From: Pedobacter sp. ASV17
Lineage (GTDB): Bacteria; Bacteroidota; Bacteroidia; Sphingobacteriales; Sphingobacteriaceae
Direction of reading: 5' to 3'
Assembly (NCBI RefSeq): GCF_016429065.1
Contig: NZ_JAELTX010000044.1
Coordinates: 1 to 40,488 of the forward strand
Length of the DNA stretch: 40,488 bases
A program made the translations under genes and the position numbers. Of the stretch, positions 24,936 through 32,770 are shown piece after piece (within the stretch, counting starts at the first letter, position 1; each line of letters opens with the position of its first letter). A model generated the notes under the pieces. It was not told where the DNA came from, ran no database searches, and saw only the letters and a program-made list of their open reading frames with translations.

Positions 24936-24964
24936 TAAGTCTTTAACAATAGGCCTCTAACATC

Positions 24965-24972
24965 TATTTTTG
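24965..24972 (+). promoter_or_regulatory. candidate -7 box of the Argonaute operon
   Basis: TATTTTTG fits TAnnTTTG and would start transcripts about 18-20 nt before the ATG at 24997. A second exact match, also TATTTTTG, lies at 24884-24891. Neither has a clear TTTG at 20 nt. Confidence 0.4.
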
Positions 24973-24996
24973 ATAAAACCAATATAAACTATTAGA

Positions 24997-27276
24997 ATGC
25001 AGTTAAATTTTTTCCCAATAAAGTTCGATTTTGAGAACTTTCAAATAGGTAAAACGACTTATAGCGACGAAGCACTTTTGAAGCTGAGAAAGAAACATAA
25101 TACTACTCATTCCTTTTTCAGGGACGGAGACGATATTTACATTTCCAACAACACGGAAAATGGCGTAGACTTATCGTCTGAAGACGTTACTAAAAATATA
25201 GTTGTTGATCATAAAATAACCTCCTCTTTAATTAAGCACATTTTTTTTAGGACTTTCAAAGAGCGTTTTACAAGCTTCATACCAGTAGATTTTTATCCTT
25301 TTAGGTTTTTTTCAAGTAAGGAAAAGGATGATCTTTTATTCAAAATATTACCTAATCAATTAAAAGGACGGATCGGTTATAAGAAGTTGATAGAAGTAGA
25401 ACTGCGTTTTACAACTATAAATAATGTCAAACAGTATGGTTTTGTTGTTAATATAAGACGTAACTGGATATTCGACAAGAATTGTACAACTCTTCATTTG
25501 GAAGGATATAACCTGATTGGGGTCGAAGTTTTACATACCGAGATTTTCCCAGGTACGGGCGGCATTCTTGCACCAAATGAAGAGTTTATCGGAACACTTA
25601 CCAAAATCAACGGAGACTTTGCTAAAGTTCAAACAAACGAAGGAGAAGTTGAATACCCGTTGAATCAGCTTTTTATTAAAAAGACACGATATAATATCGC
25701 AAACTATCTAGATTTTGCAGTACCTGGCAAGACTGCTGAAATTTTGAGCACTATTGATGACAAACGTCATGAATTACATGATACAAAAAACCTGTACAAA
25801 GAAATAACAGATATCGCTAGAGTGCTATTTACGGGGGTCTTGGACCGAAAAAGCATACAGTTTGAAAATAAAGACGGGTTTTATTTCACCGTTCAGGAAA
25901 CGCCTATTGAATTTACAAACACATTCGATCTCAAAACTCCGACTTTTATATTTGATCCGGCGGGTACCAAGACGAATAGTGTTAGTCCAGATATCGGATT
26001 GACAAATTTCGGCCCATACGACAGTATTAGTTTTGATACAAAATCTCCTTCGGTGCTTTGTATTTGCCATAGAGAAAATCGAGGACACTTTTCAAATTTC
26101 CTTGCCAGTTTGAGAGACGGAATATCGGATTCGCGCTTCTTTATTAAAGGGTTGCTGAAAAAGTATGAATTGCAGGATTTGACTTTTCATATAAATCAGC
26201 TTGGTTCATTTGACATCGCAGAATATTTACGCATTATTGGAGATTGGGAACAAGACAGCAAACCAGATTTGGCGATAATCGAAATACCAGAGGAATTCAA
26301 GAAACTAAAAGATGATGACAACCCCTACTACAAATTAAAGGCTAAATTGCTATCGCTTGAAATACCTGTACAATACATTTCTACACAGAAGATAAAAAGC
26401 TATAATGAATATATCTTAAACTCAATATGCTTGCAAATTTATGCCAAGCTTGGTGGTACTCCTTGGGTTTTACCCTCCAGCCGTTCAGTTGACCGTGAAA
26501 TCATTATAGGTATCGGTCATACACTCATTAGAAGCAATCAATACAGTGGCGCCGAGCAATCAAAGGTAGTTGGCATTACAACATTTCTGTCAAGTGACGG
26601 TCAATATCTTTTGGGCGACAAGGTTAAAGATGTCCCTTTTGCAAACTATTTTCAGGAATTACTCAATAGCTTAAACCAATCTTTTAATAGACTTGAGCGA
26701 GAACAGGGGTGGTCCGAAGGAGACACAGTAAGATTGATTTTCCATATATTCAAACCAATCAAAAATACCGAATTTGATGTAATTAGTCAGTTTATAAAAA
26801 ATAACACCAAGTATAAAATCAAATTTGCCTTTGTAACAATCAGTAAGTCCCATCCTCATTTAATGTTCGATCCCGCCCAACTAGGGGTTAATAATAAGGG
26901 AGCCTTTATTCCAAACAGGGCGACAAATGTATTCCTAGATTCAGAAACATGTCTTGTTCAGATGCTGGGTGCAAAAGACCTTAAAACAAGTAAACACGGT
27001 ATGAGTAATCCTATTCAGATCAAGATTAGGACGCCTCAGGGAAACTACGACAACAATGAATTAAATGATCTGCTATACTATGATCTTGCATACATTGTTC
27101 AGCAAGTGTTCTCATTTACCTATTTATCCTGGAGAAGTTTTCTGCCGGCTGAACTGCCCGCGACCATGTTGTATTCGAACTTGATCTCCAAGTTGCTCAG
27201 TAAAATGCGAAACGTTAGTGGATGGGATGCTGACCGCTTAAATTATAGTTTAAAAAGAAAGAAATGGTTCCTATAG
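24997..27276 (+). CDS. catalytically inactive prokaryotic Argonaute (long-B-like)
   Basis: A 759-residue Argonaute. The N-terminal ~330 residues look like N/L1/reduced-PAZ/L2 or an APAZ-type scaffold. The MID domain (about 350-490) has guide 5'-phosphate pocket candidates Y445-K446, Q459 and K484, the last in AKLGGTPW. PIWI (about 495-759) includes IIIGIGHTL, FLSSDGQYLL, IFHIFKPIK, 'AFVTISKSHPHLMFD', 'GMSNPIQIKI' and the ending KKWFL. Where active enzymes have the first catalytic Asp (GxD) there is G507, and the 'RDG' Asp is replaced within HIFKPIK, so slicing is not expected. It should bind a guide and sense invading nucleic acid. The downstream membrane-protein gene overlaps its end by 13 nt, so the two form one operon. 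Confidence 0.88.
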   Translation: MQLNFFPIKFDFENFQIGKTTYSDEALLKLRKKHNTTHSFFRDGDDIYISNNTENGVDLSSEDVTKNIVVDHKITSSLIKHIFFRTFKERFTSFIPVDFYPFRFFSSKEKDDLLFKILPNQLKGRIGYKKLIEVELRFTTINNVKQYGFVVNIRRNWIFDKNCTTLHLEGYNLIGVEVLHTEIFPGTGGILAPNEEFIGTLTKINGDFAKVQTNEGEVEYPLNQLFIKKTRYNIANYLDFAVPGKTAEILSTIDDKRHELHDTKNLYKEITDIARVLFTGVLDRKSIQFENKDGFYFTVQETPIEFTNTFDLKTPTFIFDPAGTKTNSVSPDIGLTNFGPYDSISFDTKSPSVLCICHRENRGHFSNFLASLRDGISDSRFFIKGLLKKYELQDLTFHINQLGSFDIAEYLRIIGDWEQDSKPDLAIIEIPEEFKKLKDDDNPYYKLKAKLLSLEIPVQYISTQKIKSYNEYILNSICLQIYAKLGGTPWVLPSSRSVDREIIIGIGHTLIRSNQYSGAEQSKVVGITTFLSSDGQYLLGDKVKDVPFANYFQELLNSLNQSFNRLEREQGWSEGDTVRLIFHIFKPIKNTEFDVISQFIKNNTKYKIKFAFVTISKSHPHLMFDPAQLGVNNKGAFIPNRATNVFLDSETCLVQMLGAKDLKTSKHGMSNPIQIKIRTPQGNYDNNELNDLLYYDLAYIVQQVFSFTYLSWRSFLPAELPATMLYSNLISKLLSKMRNVSGWDADRLNYSLKRKKWFL

Positions 27277-28139
27277 AATTTCGCTCCCCATACCTGTTAA
27301 GCATTGAAGACAACGATCTTCTGATGATTTTTGAAAAGTTTTTAAACTTGAAAATATGGCCAGGCCCCTTTCGAAATGAGCTTAATGAAATGGATCAGAT
27401 TTGCTTTGATATCGTAAAGGCTATAATTAACGAAAGTCCAGCTGATTTTGACAGTACGTATCGTATCATCAGTAAAAAACTGCCCAATAAAAATTCAAAT
27501 GCCCCCTTTGTTCATAACGATTATCTGATCTTCACATTAATTACCGGAATTGTAAAATTCAATTTAGATAAGGCTTGGATAAAGCAAATTTTGGAGGTCA
27601 GGGCTAATAATGATACTACTAAAACATTACGGAATTTAATAGAGGGAGATTATAGCAGCAAGCAAAACTTATTTTCTATAGTTATATGTTTTTTCAATCT
27701 AACGGATCCTAATAAATCAAACAAGGACGTTTTAGATATAGCCTATATCCAGATCTCAGACGACTTAACCTTATTCCAAAACAACAATGATTTCATAAAG
27801 TTATGTTCCATTGCGGCATATAATTCGGTGATTTTATCACGGACTCCTATTGACACAGGTGACTATGATGCTCTAAAAAAAATCGAGACAGTTTTCTTTA
27901 AAAGGACCAAAATCCTATCCTATGTAATATACAATGCCTTCCTTATCGGTCTGTTTTTGGCCATATATAAAATGTTGATTAGATATCCTGAGGCGAGAGA
28001 AAAAGCAAATGATCTTGGGTTGATAATTGGAATTCTAGGGGTTGGTATAGGAAATTATATTACATCTGCCAGAGTAGGACTTGAAAATCTATTGGTCAAA
28101 TTTTTTGGCTATAAACCAAAAAAGGATAACAGCAGATAA
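27264..28139 (+). CDS. Argonaute-associated putative membrane effector
   Basis: A 291-residue protein whose ATG lies inside the last codons of the Argonaute gene (13-nt overlap). Residues 1-215 are a mostly helical soluble domain that I do not recognise. Two hydrophobic segments follow at about 217-238 ('ILSYVIYNAFLIGLFLAIYKM') and 250-267 ('LGLIIGILGVGIGNYI'), separated by a short charged loop, and a basic tail ends KPKKDNSR. A soluble sensor-facing domain plus a two-helix hairpin, coupled to an inactive Argonaute, matches the layout of BPAM/Aga2-type effectors that depolarise the membrane in abortive infection. That function is inferred from layout and context, not from a recognised sequence motif. 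Confidence 0.7.
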   Translation: MVPIEFRSPYLLSIEDNDLLMIFEKFLNLKIWPGPFRNELNEMDQICFDIVKAIINESPADFDSTYRIISKKLPNKNSNAPFVHNDYLIFTLITGIVKFNLDKAWIKQILEVRANNDTTKTLRNLIEGDYSSKQNLFSIVICFFNLTDPNKSNKDVLDIAYIQISDDLTLFQNNNDFIKLCSIAAYNSVILSRTPIDTGDYDALKKIETVFFKRTKILSYVIYNAFLIGLFLAIYKMLIRYPEAREKANDLGLIIGILGVGIGNYITSARVGLENLLVKFFGYKPKKDNSR

Positions 28140-28397
28140 GTATATAGAACGACTATATTAATAAATTGGCTTATAAACATGGTGTTTAATAGAGATTAAT
28201 TTTAAAGTAAGTAATCTTTGGCGAAAAGAAATCAAAAAAAAATCAAACTCTTTTTACAGTACTTTATGATTAAGATTAAGCACTGACAATACCAAAAGAA
28301 AAATTTATGTGCTGGCAGAATGGGTGCACATTTTTTTCGAATATCTTATTTGACTTTGATTTTTGTAATTTAGTATTAACCTCAAAAAAATTAACGT

Positions 28398-30347
28398 ATG
28401 GAACTAACTAAAGTCACTATCCACAAATACAAAAGTTTTGAAACAGATCAGACCTTTGATGTCCAAAAGGACATTACAATCCTCGTAGGAATGAATGAGT
28501 CAGGAAAAACATCCGTTCTTGAAGCAATCGCTAAGACAAATTATTTTCAGGACGATGAAACCTTTAAATTCTCCCTAACACACGACTATCCCAGACGTGA
28601 AAAGAAAGCAGTTGACAAGGGAGATCAAACTCCTAAAAGCATTACCTGTATCTATGTATTTACACAACCAGTAGTCGATAGCATAGAAAGCGAATTTGGA
28701 AAAGGATTTTTCAGTTTTGATCCTGTAAGCATCACAACCAACTATAAAAATGGAAGCACAATTAATTTTACTTTTCCTGATAGTCTGAAGTTTTTGGAAA
28801 CAAAAACTAAAGCGTTCGGCATCCACAGTGCTACTCTAATGGATAAACTTAAGCCTGCTAAAACATTGGCAGATTTAGAAAAAGTAATCGGTGAATATAA
28901 AGATGAAGGGATTTTAACTGGCTTAGCAAAACTAAAGCCTTACTACGAGAACAACAATAATTGGTATCACCCGATTGGAGAATACATATACAGAAAGCAC
29001 ATCAAACCGAACCTGCCAAAGTTTCTATATTATGACGAGTACTATTCTTTACCATCAAGAATTATTATAGAAGAATTGGCAAATGGCAAGATTGATCAGG
29101 AGGAAATGAAAACCGCTAAGGCATTACTGGAACTAGCCAACCTAAATCCAAAGGATATCTTGGAAGCTAAAAGTTTCGAAGATTATGTGGCCGAGTTGGA
29201 GGCTACCGAAGCAATTATCAGCGATGAACTTTTTAAGTATTGGACAACGAATAAGAATTTAAATATCGAGTTTAAGATCGAGGCAAGAGAAGGTACTGAA
29301 AACCGGAATGTGACAACGGATTATGGCCAAGCTAAGGTTGTTGATGTAAAAATAATTGAACACATTCTTGATATAAGAGTGAAAAATCAACGTTCAAGAG
29401 TGTCTCTGCCACTACGCAATAGAAGCAAAGGATTTAATTGGTTCTTTTCGTTTCTTGTATGGTTTAAGAAAATTCAGGAGGATCAGGCTTCAAAGTATAT
29501 ACTGTTATTGGATGAACCAGGGTTGAATCTTCATGCTTCTGCGCAAGCGGATCTATTAAATTTTTTAGAAGATCTATCTGTTGATTATCAGATCATCTAT
29601 ACCACTCACTCTCCGTTCGCCATACCTTCGGATAAACTTCATCGTGTACGCACCGTACTCGAAACGCAATCAGGGTCTCAAATTTCGGAGTCTATTCAGG
29701 AAAAAGATCCTAATACTTTGTTTCCGTTACAGGCTGCTTTGGGATATGATATTGCTCAAAATCTTTTTATCGGCAAGAAGAACCTAATTGTTGAAGGTGT
29801 ATCCGATTTGGTTTTTCTGGAAACTATGTCAGCGATCTTACAAAGTGCCGGAAGAACTGGTCTCGACAATGGGGTTACTGTTATTCCAACAGGTGGCCTT
29901 GAAAAGGTGGCCACTTTCATTTCTTTAATGCGAGGGAATAAATTAGAACTCGTATGCTTACTGGATTCCTATACAGATGCATCCGCCAAGGCTAAGTTTG
30001 AAAACATTATTCAGCAAAAGCTTATTCATGAAAAAAAAGTACGTTTCTTTCATGATTATCTTCCGGACTACAAACAAGCGGACATTGAGGACCTGTTCAG
30101 TGCTGAAGACTACCTAAAGTTTTTCAATTCAGCTTTTACCGAATATGCCGATATAAAGCTTGCCGACCTTGACACTGTTAAAAGTTCGATACTCCATAAA
30201 ATTAATACAAAACTTGGTATAAAACGCTTTAACCATTACAGACCTGCAAACCAGCTTGCGAAAAATGGGCTATCAGCCAAAGATTTCTCCAAGGAAACTC
30301 TGGACAATTTTGAAAAGCTATTTATTGATCTCAACAAGCTTTTTTAA
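28398..30347 (+). CDS. OLD-family ATP-dependent endonuclease (AAA/ABC ATPase + TOPRIM)
   Basis: A 649-residue protein. The ATPase (about 1-415) has Walker A GMNESGKTS (31-39), a signature-like RNRSKGFNWFFSF (340-352), Walker B YILLLDEPG (D372, E373) and switch histidine H404 in YTTHSPF. The TOPRIM domain (about 460-575) has NLIVEGVSD (E466) and LLDSYTD (D523), then the family's 'ADIEDLFSAEDY'. The canonical DxD in TOPRIM reads D523-S-Y, so the second acidic position is displaced or lost. No UvrD-like partner (GajB) follows, so this is a stand-alone class-1-type OLD protein. It is probably a phage-defence nuclease, separated from the Argonaute pair by 258 nt and likely transcribed separately. 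Confidence 0.9.
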   Translation: MELTKVTIHKYKSFETDQTFDVQKDITILVGMNESGKTSVLEAIAKTNYFQDDETFKFSLTHDYPRREKKAVDKGDQTPKSITCIYVFTQPVVDSIESEFGKGFFSFDPVSITTNYKNGSTINFTFPDSLKFLETKTKAFGIHSATLMDKLKPAKTLADLEKVIGEYKDEGILTGLAKLKPYYENNNNWYHPIGEYIYRKHIKPNLPKFLYYDEYYSLPSRIIIEELANGKIDQEEMKTAKALLELANLNPKDILEAKSFEDYVAELEATEAIISDELFKYWTTNKNLNIEFKIEAREGTENRNVTTDYGQAKVVDVKIIEHILDIRVKNQRSRVSLPLRNRSKGFNWFFSFLVWFKKIQEDQASKYILLLDEPGLNLHASAQADLLNFLEDLSVDYQIIYTTHSPFAIPSDKLHRVRTVLETQSGSQISESIQEKDPNTLFPLQAALGYDIAQNLFIGKKNLIVEGVSDLVFLETMSAILQSAGRTGLDNGVTVIPTGGLEKVATFISLMRGNKLELVCLLDSYTDASAKAKFENIIQQKLIHEKKVRFFHDYLPDYKQADIEDLFSAEDYLKFFNSAFTEYADIKLADLDTVKSSILHKINTKLGIKRFNHYRPANQLAKNGLSAKDFSKETLDNFEKLFIDLNKLF

Positions 30348-30442
30348 TGTTATGATTGCACAGACCTTATTCATTTCTCAACAAGCTTTAGGGGAAATGT
30401 AAAGTGCTTTCTTCTTAATATTTAAATGGATTATTGCTTACC

Positions 30443-30464
30443 AAAATTCCAAGCTTGGAATTTT
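30443..30464. terminator. perfect 22-nt palindrome downstream of the OLD gene
   Basis: AAAATTCCAAG|CTTGGAATTTT followed by T, 96 nt after the OLD stop; plausible terminator on either strand. Confidence 0.55.
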
Positions 30465-30593
30465 TAGACTACACTTGTTTTTTTTTAAGATTTAGGTCCA
30501 CAATTTTTTGACAATCCTTAATAAAATTGTTCGTAATCTGTATTTTATCGGAAACAAAGCAGCCTTTAAAGGGACTAAAAAATTATGCAAGGG

Positions 30594-30623
30594 AAATGCC
30601 GTCGTAAGGATGGCATTTTTTGT
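30594..30623 (+). terminator. rho-independent terminator at the right edge of the island
   Basis: AAATGCCGTC and GATGGCATTT pair over 10 bp (one G-U) around GTAAG, with a T-run. It lies in the 30348-30729 gap, which holds no gene; the transcript it ends is unclear. Confidence 0.75.
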
Positions 30624-30729
30624 ATAGGAAAATTTTTGTGGCGCATCATATGTTTAAGACTAACCAAATGTGCTTAATCCTAGCTAATCTTATGTATATG
30701 GATAAGGAGTTCGTTTTTCAAACGCCTAT

Positions 30730-31101
30730 CTATTTCTCCTGTGGGAAAGCCGTCCACCAATCTTCCATTGATTTGATGATGGGTAAAAAAGCAATACCTT
30801 TTTCAGTCAATTTATATTCTACTCTTGGTGGAATTTCTGCGTAAGCAATTCGTAAAATCATCCCGTCACTTTCTAATTCTTTTAAGATACTGCTCAATGT
30901 ACCCTGCGCTAAATTGTCTAACTCTCTTTTAAGCTCACCAAACCTTTTTGGACATTCATTCCCTATAATTTTGAGCAAAGAAATCTTCCATTTGCCGTTA
31001 ATCATTTTCAAGGCATGCTCGGCATAGCAGTTATTCGCTAAAAAAAGAAAATTTTCTGTACAGCTAATCATTTCATTATCAGGATTAGTATTAAAATTCA
31101 T
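30730..31101 (-). CDS. HxlR-family winged-helix regulator
   Basis: A 123-residue MarR-like regulator of the HxlR class. 'CYAEHALKMINGKWKISLLKIIGNECPKRFGELKREL' is the diagnostic N-terminal part with Cys25. 'NLAQGTLSSILKELESDGMILRIAYAEIPPRVEYKLTEKGIAFLPIIKSMEDWW' completes the wing and dimerisation helix. Such regulators often respond to aldehydes, quinones or oxidants through the N-terminal cysteine. It is divergent from the MFS transporter with about 87 nt between start codons, so it likely controls that gene and itself. Confidence 0.93.
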   Translation of the reverse strand: MNFNTNPDNEMISCTENFLFLANNCYAEHALKMINGKWKISLLKIIGNECPKRFGELKRELDNLAQGTLSSILKELESDGMILRIAYAEIPPRVEYKLTEKGIAFLPIIKSMEDWWTAFPQEK

Positions 31102-31125
31102 ACTGAGTACGGTTTTCTTACCTAC

Positions 31126-31156
31126 TTGATTGCAGGTTTTGATGACCTTATTTTTG
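31126..31156 (+). promoter_or_regulatory. promoter of the MFS transporter
   Basis: TTG (31126-31128), a 20-nt spacer and TATTTTTG (31149-31156) fit the Bacteroidota consensus. The ATG at 31189 follows by 32 nt. The in-frame TTG that would lengthen the protein is this -33 element itself. Confidence 0.5.
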
Positions 31157-31188
31157 GCCGCTGTAAAGTTAAAGGATTATCAATAAAC

Positions 31189-32577
31189 ATGAGAAAATTT
31201 CAAGGTTTTGGCAAGTGGTTAAGTTTATTATTAGTATCGATGCCAATTTTTCTGTGTGTACTAGATCTTTTTATTGTTAACGTTGCTATTCCTGCTATCA
31301 AAAATTCTATTAATGCTACTACCGCAGAAACGCAATTTATCATTGTGTTTTATATTGTTGGTTACGGTACATTTTTAATTTCTGGAAGTAAGATTGGGAA
31401 TAGGTATGGCCATAAGAAAACCCTACTTGTTGCCATGTTCTTTTTCATGTTGTTTTCTTTTTGCTGTGGAAGTGCAAGCTCTGCTCAGGTATTAAACATC
31501 AGCAGGCTATTTCAAGGGATATCGGCAGCATTGATGGTGCCGCAAGGGGTAACCCTCATTGCTGGCATATTTAAAGCTGAAGAAGAAAGAGTAAAAGCAT
31601 TGGGAATTTACGGTGCCATTGCTGGTATTGCCTCAGTAATTGGCCAAGTTTTAGGTGGGATCATTCCAGATATGCATTTTGGTATAGACGCTTGGCGAAT
31701 GGTATTTTTTATCAATATTCCCATTGCGCTTACGGTGATTGTTTTGGCGAACAAATACCTCAAAGAAACTGAAGTTAAAGAGAAGCAGTCTATCCCATTT
31801 TTGACACAAATCATATTCATTGGTCTACTGGTTGTTTTGTTGTACGAAATTGTAATGATGGGCGAAGAAGGATGGAATAGCATCAGCATTTTGTTGATAC
31901 TTTTAGCTATCGGCGGTTTAATTGTCTTTATTTCGAATCAAAAAAAGCAATTTAAAAGCGGCAAACCCGTATTAATTAATATGGAACCGTTTTACTACCC
32001 GAGTTTCAAAATAGCACTTTTGGCCGCCGTTACTTACTACTTAGTGCAAGATGCCTACTTTTTCATTAACGCTAATTTTTTAGAGCAAAGGCATTTACTG
32101 AGTTCTACCCAAACGGGCTTATTGTTTGCCTGCCAAGGGATCGGTTATGTATTTGCCTCCATGTTATCGGTACGCTTTCTGAATAAATATAAGGAGCGTT
32201 TCATTGTTTTTGGTTTAGCCGTGATGATGCTAGGACTAGCTGGACACCTTTATGCCATTAACCGAACTGAAATTCATCTCCAAATGATCAGCGTTATCCT
32301 ATTTTTTTATGGCATAGGTTGTGGAATTGTATTGCCGTCTATGTTTACCAATGCCATACGCAAGTTACCCATCGCCGTTACTTCAATAGGTACAGGGGTA
32401 TACTTAACCATTCAACAAATTTCGATAGGTTTCGGCGTAAGCCTAGTTGGTAGGGTATATTTCAGTTTTAATGAAGGATATTTTATCGCTACGGTACTGA
32501 TGATGATATTATTATTAATTACCCTTGGTGTATTCCTGATTTCTGGCTACAGACAAAAACAAAATGCCATGGTTTAA
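31189..32577 (+). CDS. MFS transporter, DHA2-type drug exporter
   Basis: From the ATG at 31189 the product has 462 residues and about 13-14 membrane helices. Helix 1 carries 'FLCVLDLFIVNVAIPAIK', the DHA2 'D..IVNVALP' motif. The loop 2-3 motif A appears as SGSKIGNRYGHKKTLL, and helix 5 has the antiporter-like 'GAIAGIASVIGQVLGGII'. EmrB/QacA-like proteins export drugs or lipophilic toxins using the proton gradient. Divergence from an HxlR regulator supports inducible detoxification. The longer reading from 31126 starts in the promoter and is not used. Confidence 0.92.
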   Translation: MRKFQGFGKWLSLLLVSMPIFLCVLDLFIVNVAIPAIKNSINATTAETQFIIVFYIVGYGTFLISGSKIGNRYGHKKTLLVAMFFFMLFSFCCGSASSAQVLNISRLFQGISAALMVPQGVTLIAGIFKAEEERVKALGIYGAIAGIASVIGQVLGGIIPDMHFGIDAWRMVFFINIPIALTVIVLANKYLKETEVKEKQSIPFLTQIIFIGLLVVLLYEIVMMGEEGWNSISILLILLAIGGLIVFISNQKKQFKSGKPVLINMEPFYYPSFKIALLAAVTYYLVQDAYFFINANFLEQRHLLSSTQTGLLFACQGIGYVFASMLSVRFLNKYKERFIVFGLAVMMLGLAGHLYAINRTEIHLQMISVILFFYGIGCGIVLPSMFTNAIRKLPIAVTSIGTGVYLTIQQISIGFGVSLVGRVYFSFNEGYFIATVLMMILLLITLGVFLISGYRQKQNAMV

Positions 32578-32735
32578 CTTGCCACAACCCTATTTTGCAA
32601 AGGAATAAATGTTCTCGGAAAAAGAAGGAAAATACTTTTAATCTAATCCTTATGCTTCCAAAAGTTAGGCCAAAAAACATAAGCCTAATTATCCAATTGC
32701 ATTTAAACTAATACTTGGTTTTTTAGAAATGTTCG

Positions 32736-32770
32736 AAAAGGTTGGTTTAACAAAACCAACCTTTTTTATT
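32736..32770. terminator. bidirectional terminator between MFS and MscS genes
   Basis: AAAAGGTTGGTTT and AAACCAACCTTTT form a 13-bp stem with loop AACA, with T-runs on both strands. The stop codon of the MscS gene directly abuts it. Confidence 0.9.

Larger units (their letters stand above)
24028..24996. other. ~970-bp gene-poor left flank of the defence island
   Basis: There is no full-length gene here. It contains the direct repeat GGTGTTCGATG (24078-24088 and 24196-24206), a start-less 50-codon ORF on the minus strand, a G+C-rich double hairpin near 24528-24558, a rho-independent terminator (24606-24628) and the Argonaute promoter region. No duplicate of the tRNA-Arg 3' end was found here or on the far side of the island. 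Confidence 0.6.

Noticed and set aside
24997..27276. Reading the Argonaute as an active slicer
   Set aside because: The first and third catalytic acid positions are replaced (G507; HIFKPIK in place of an RDG-type motif).
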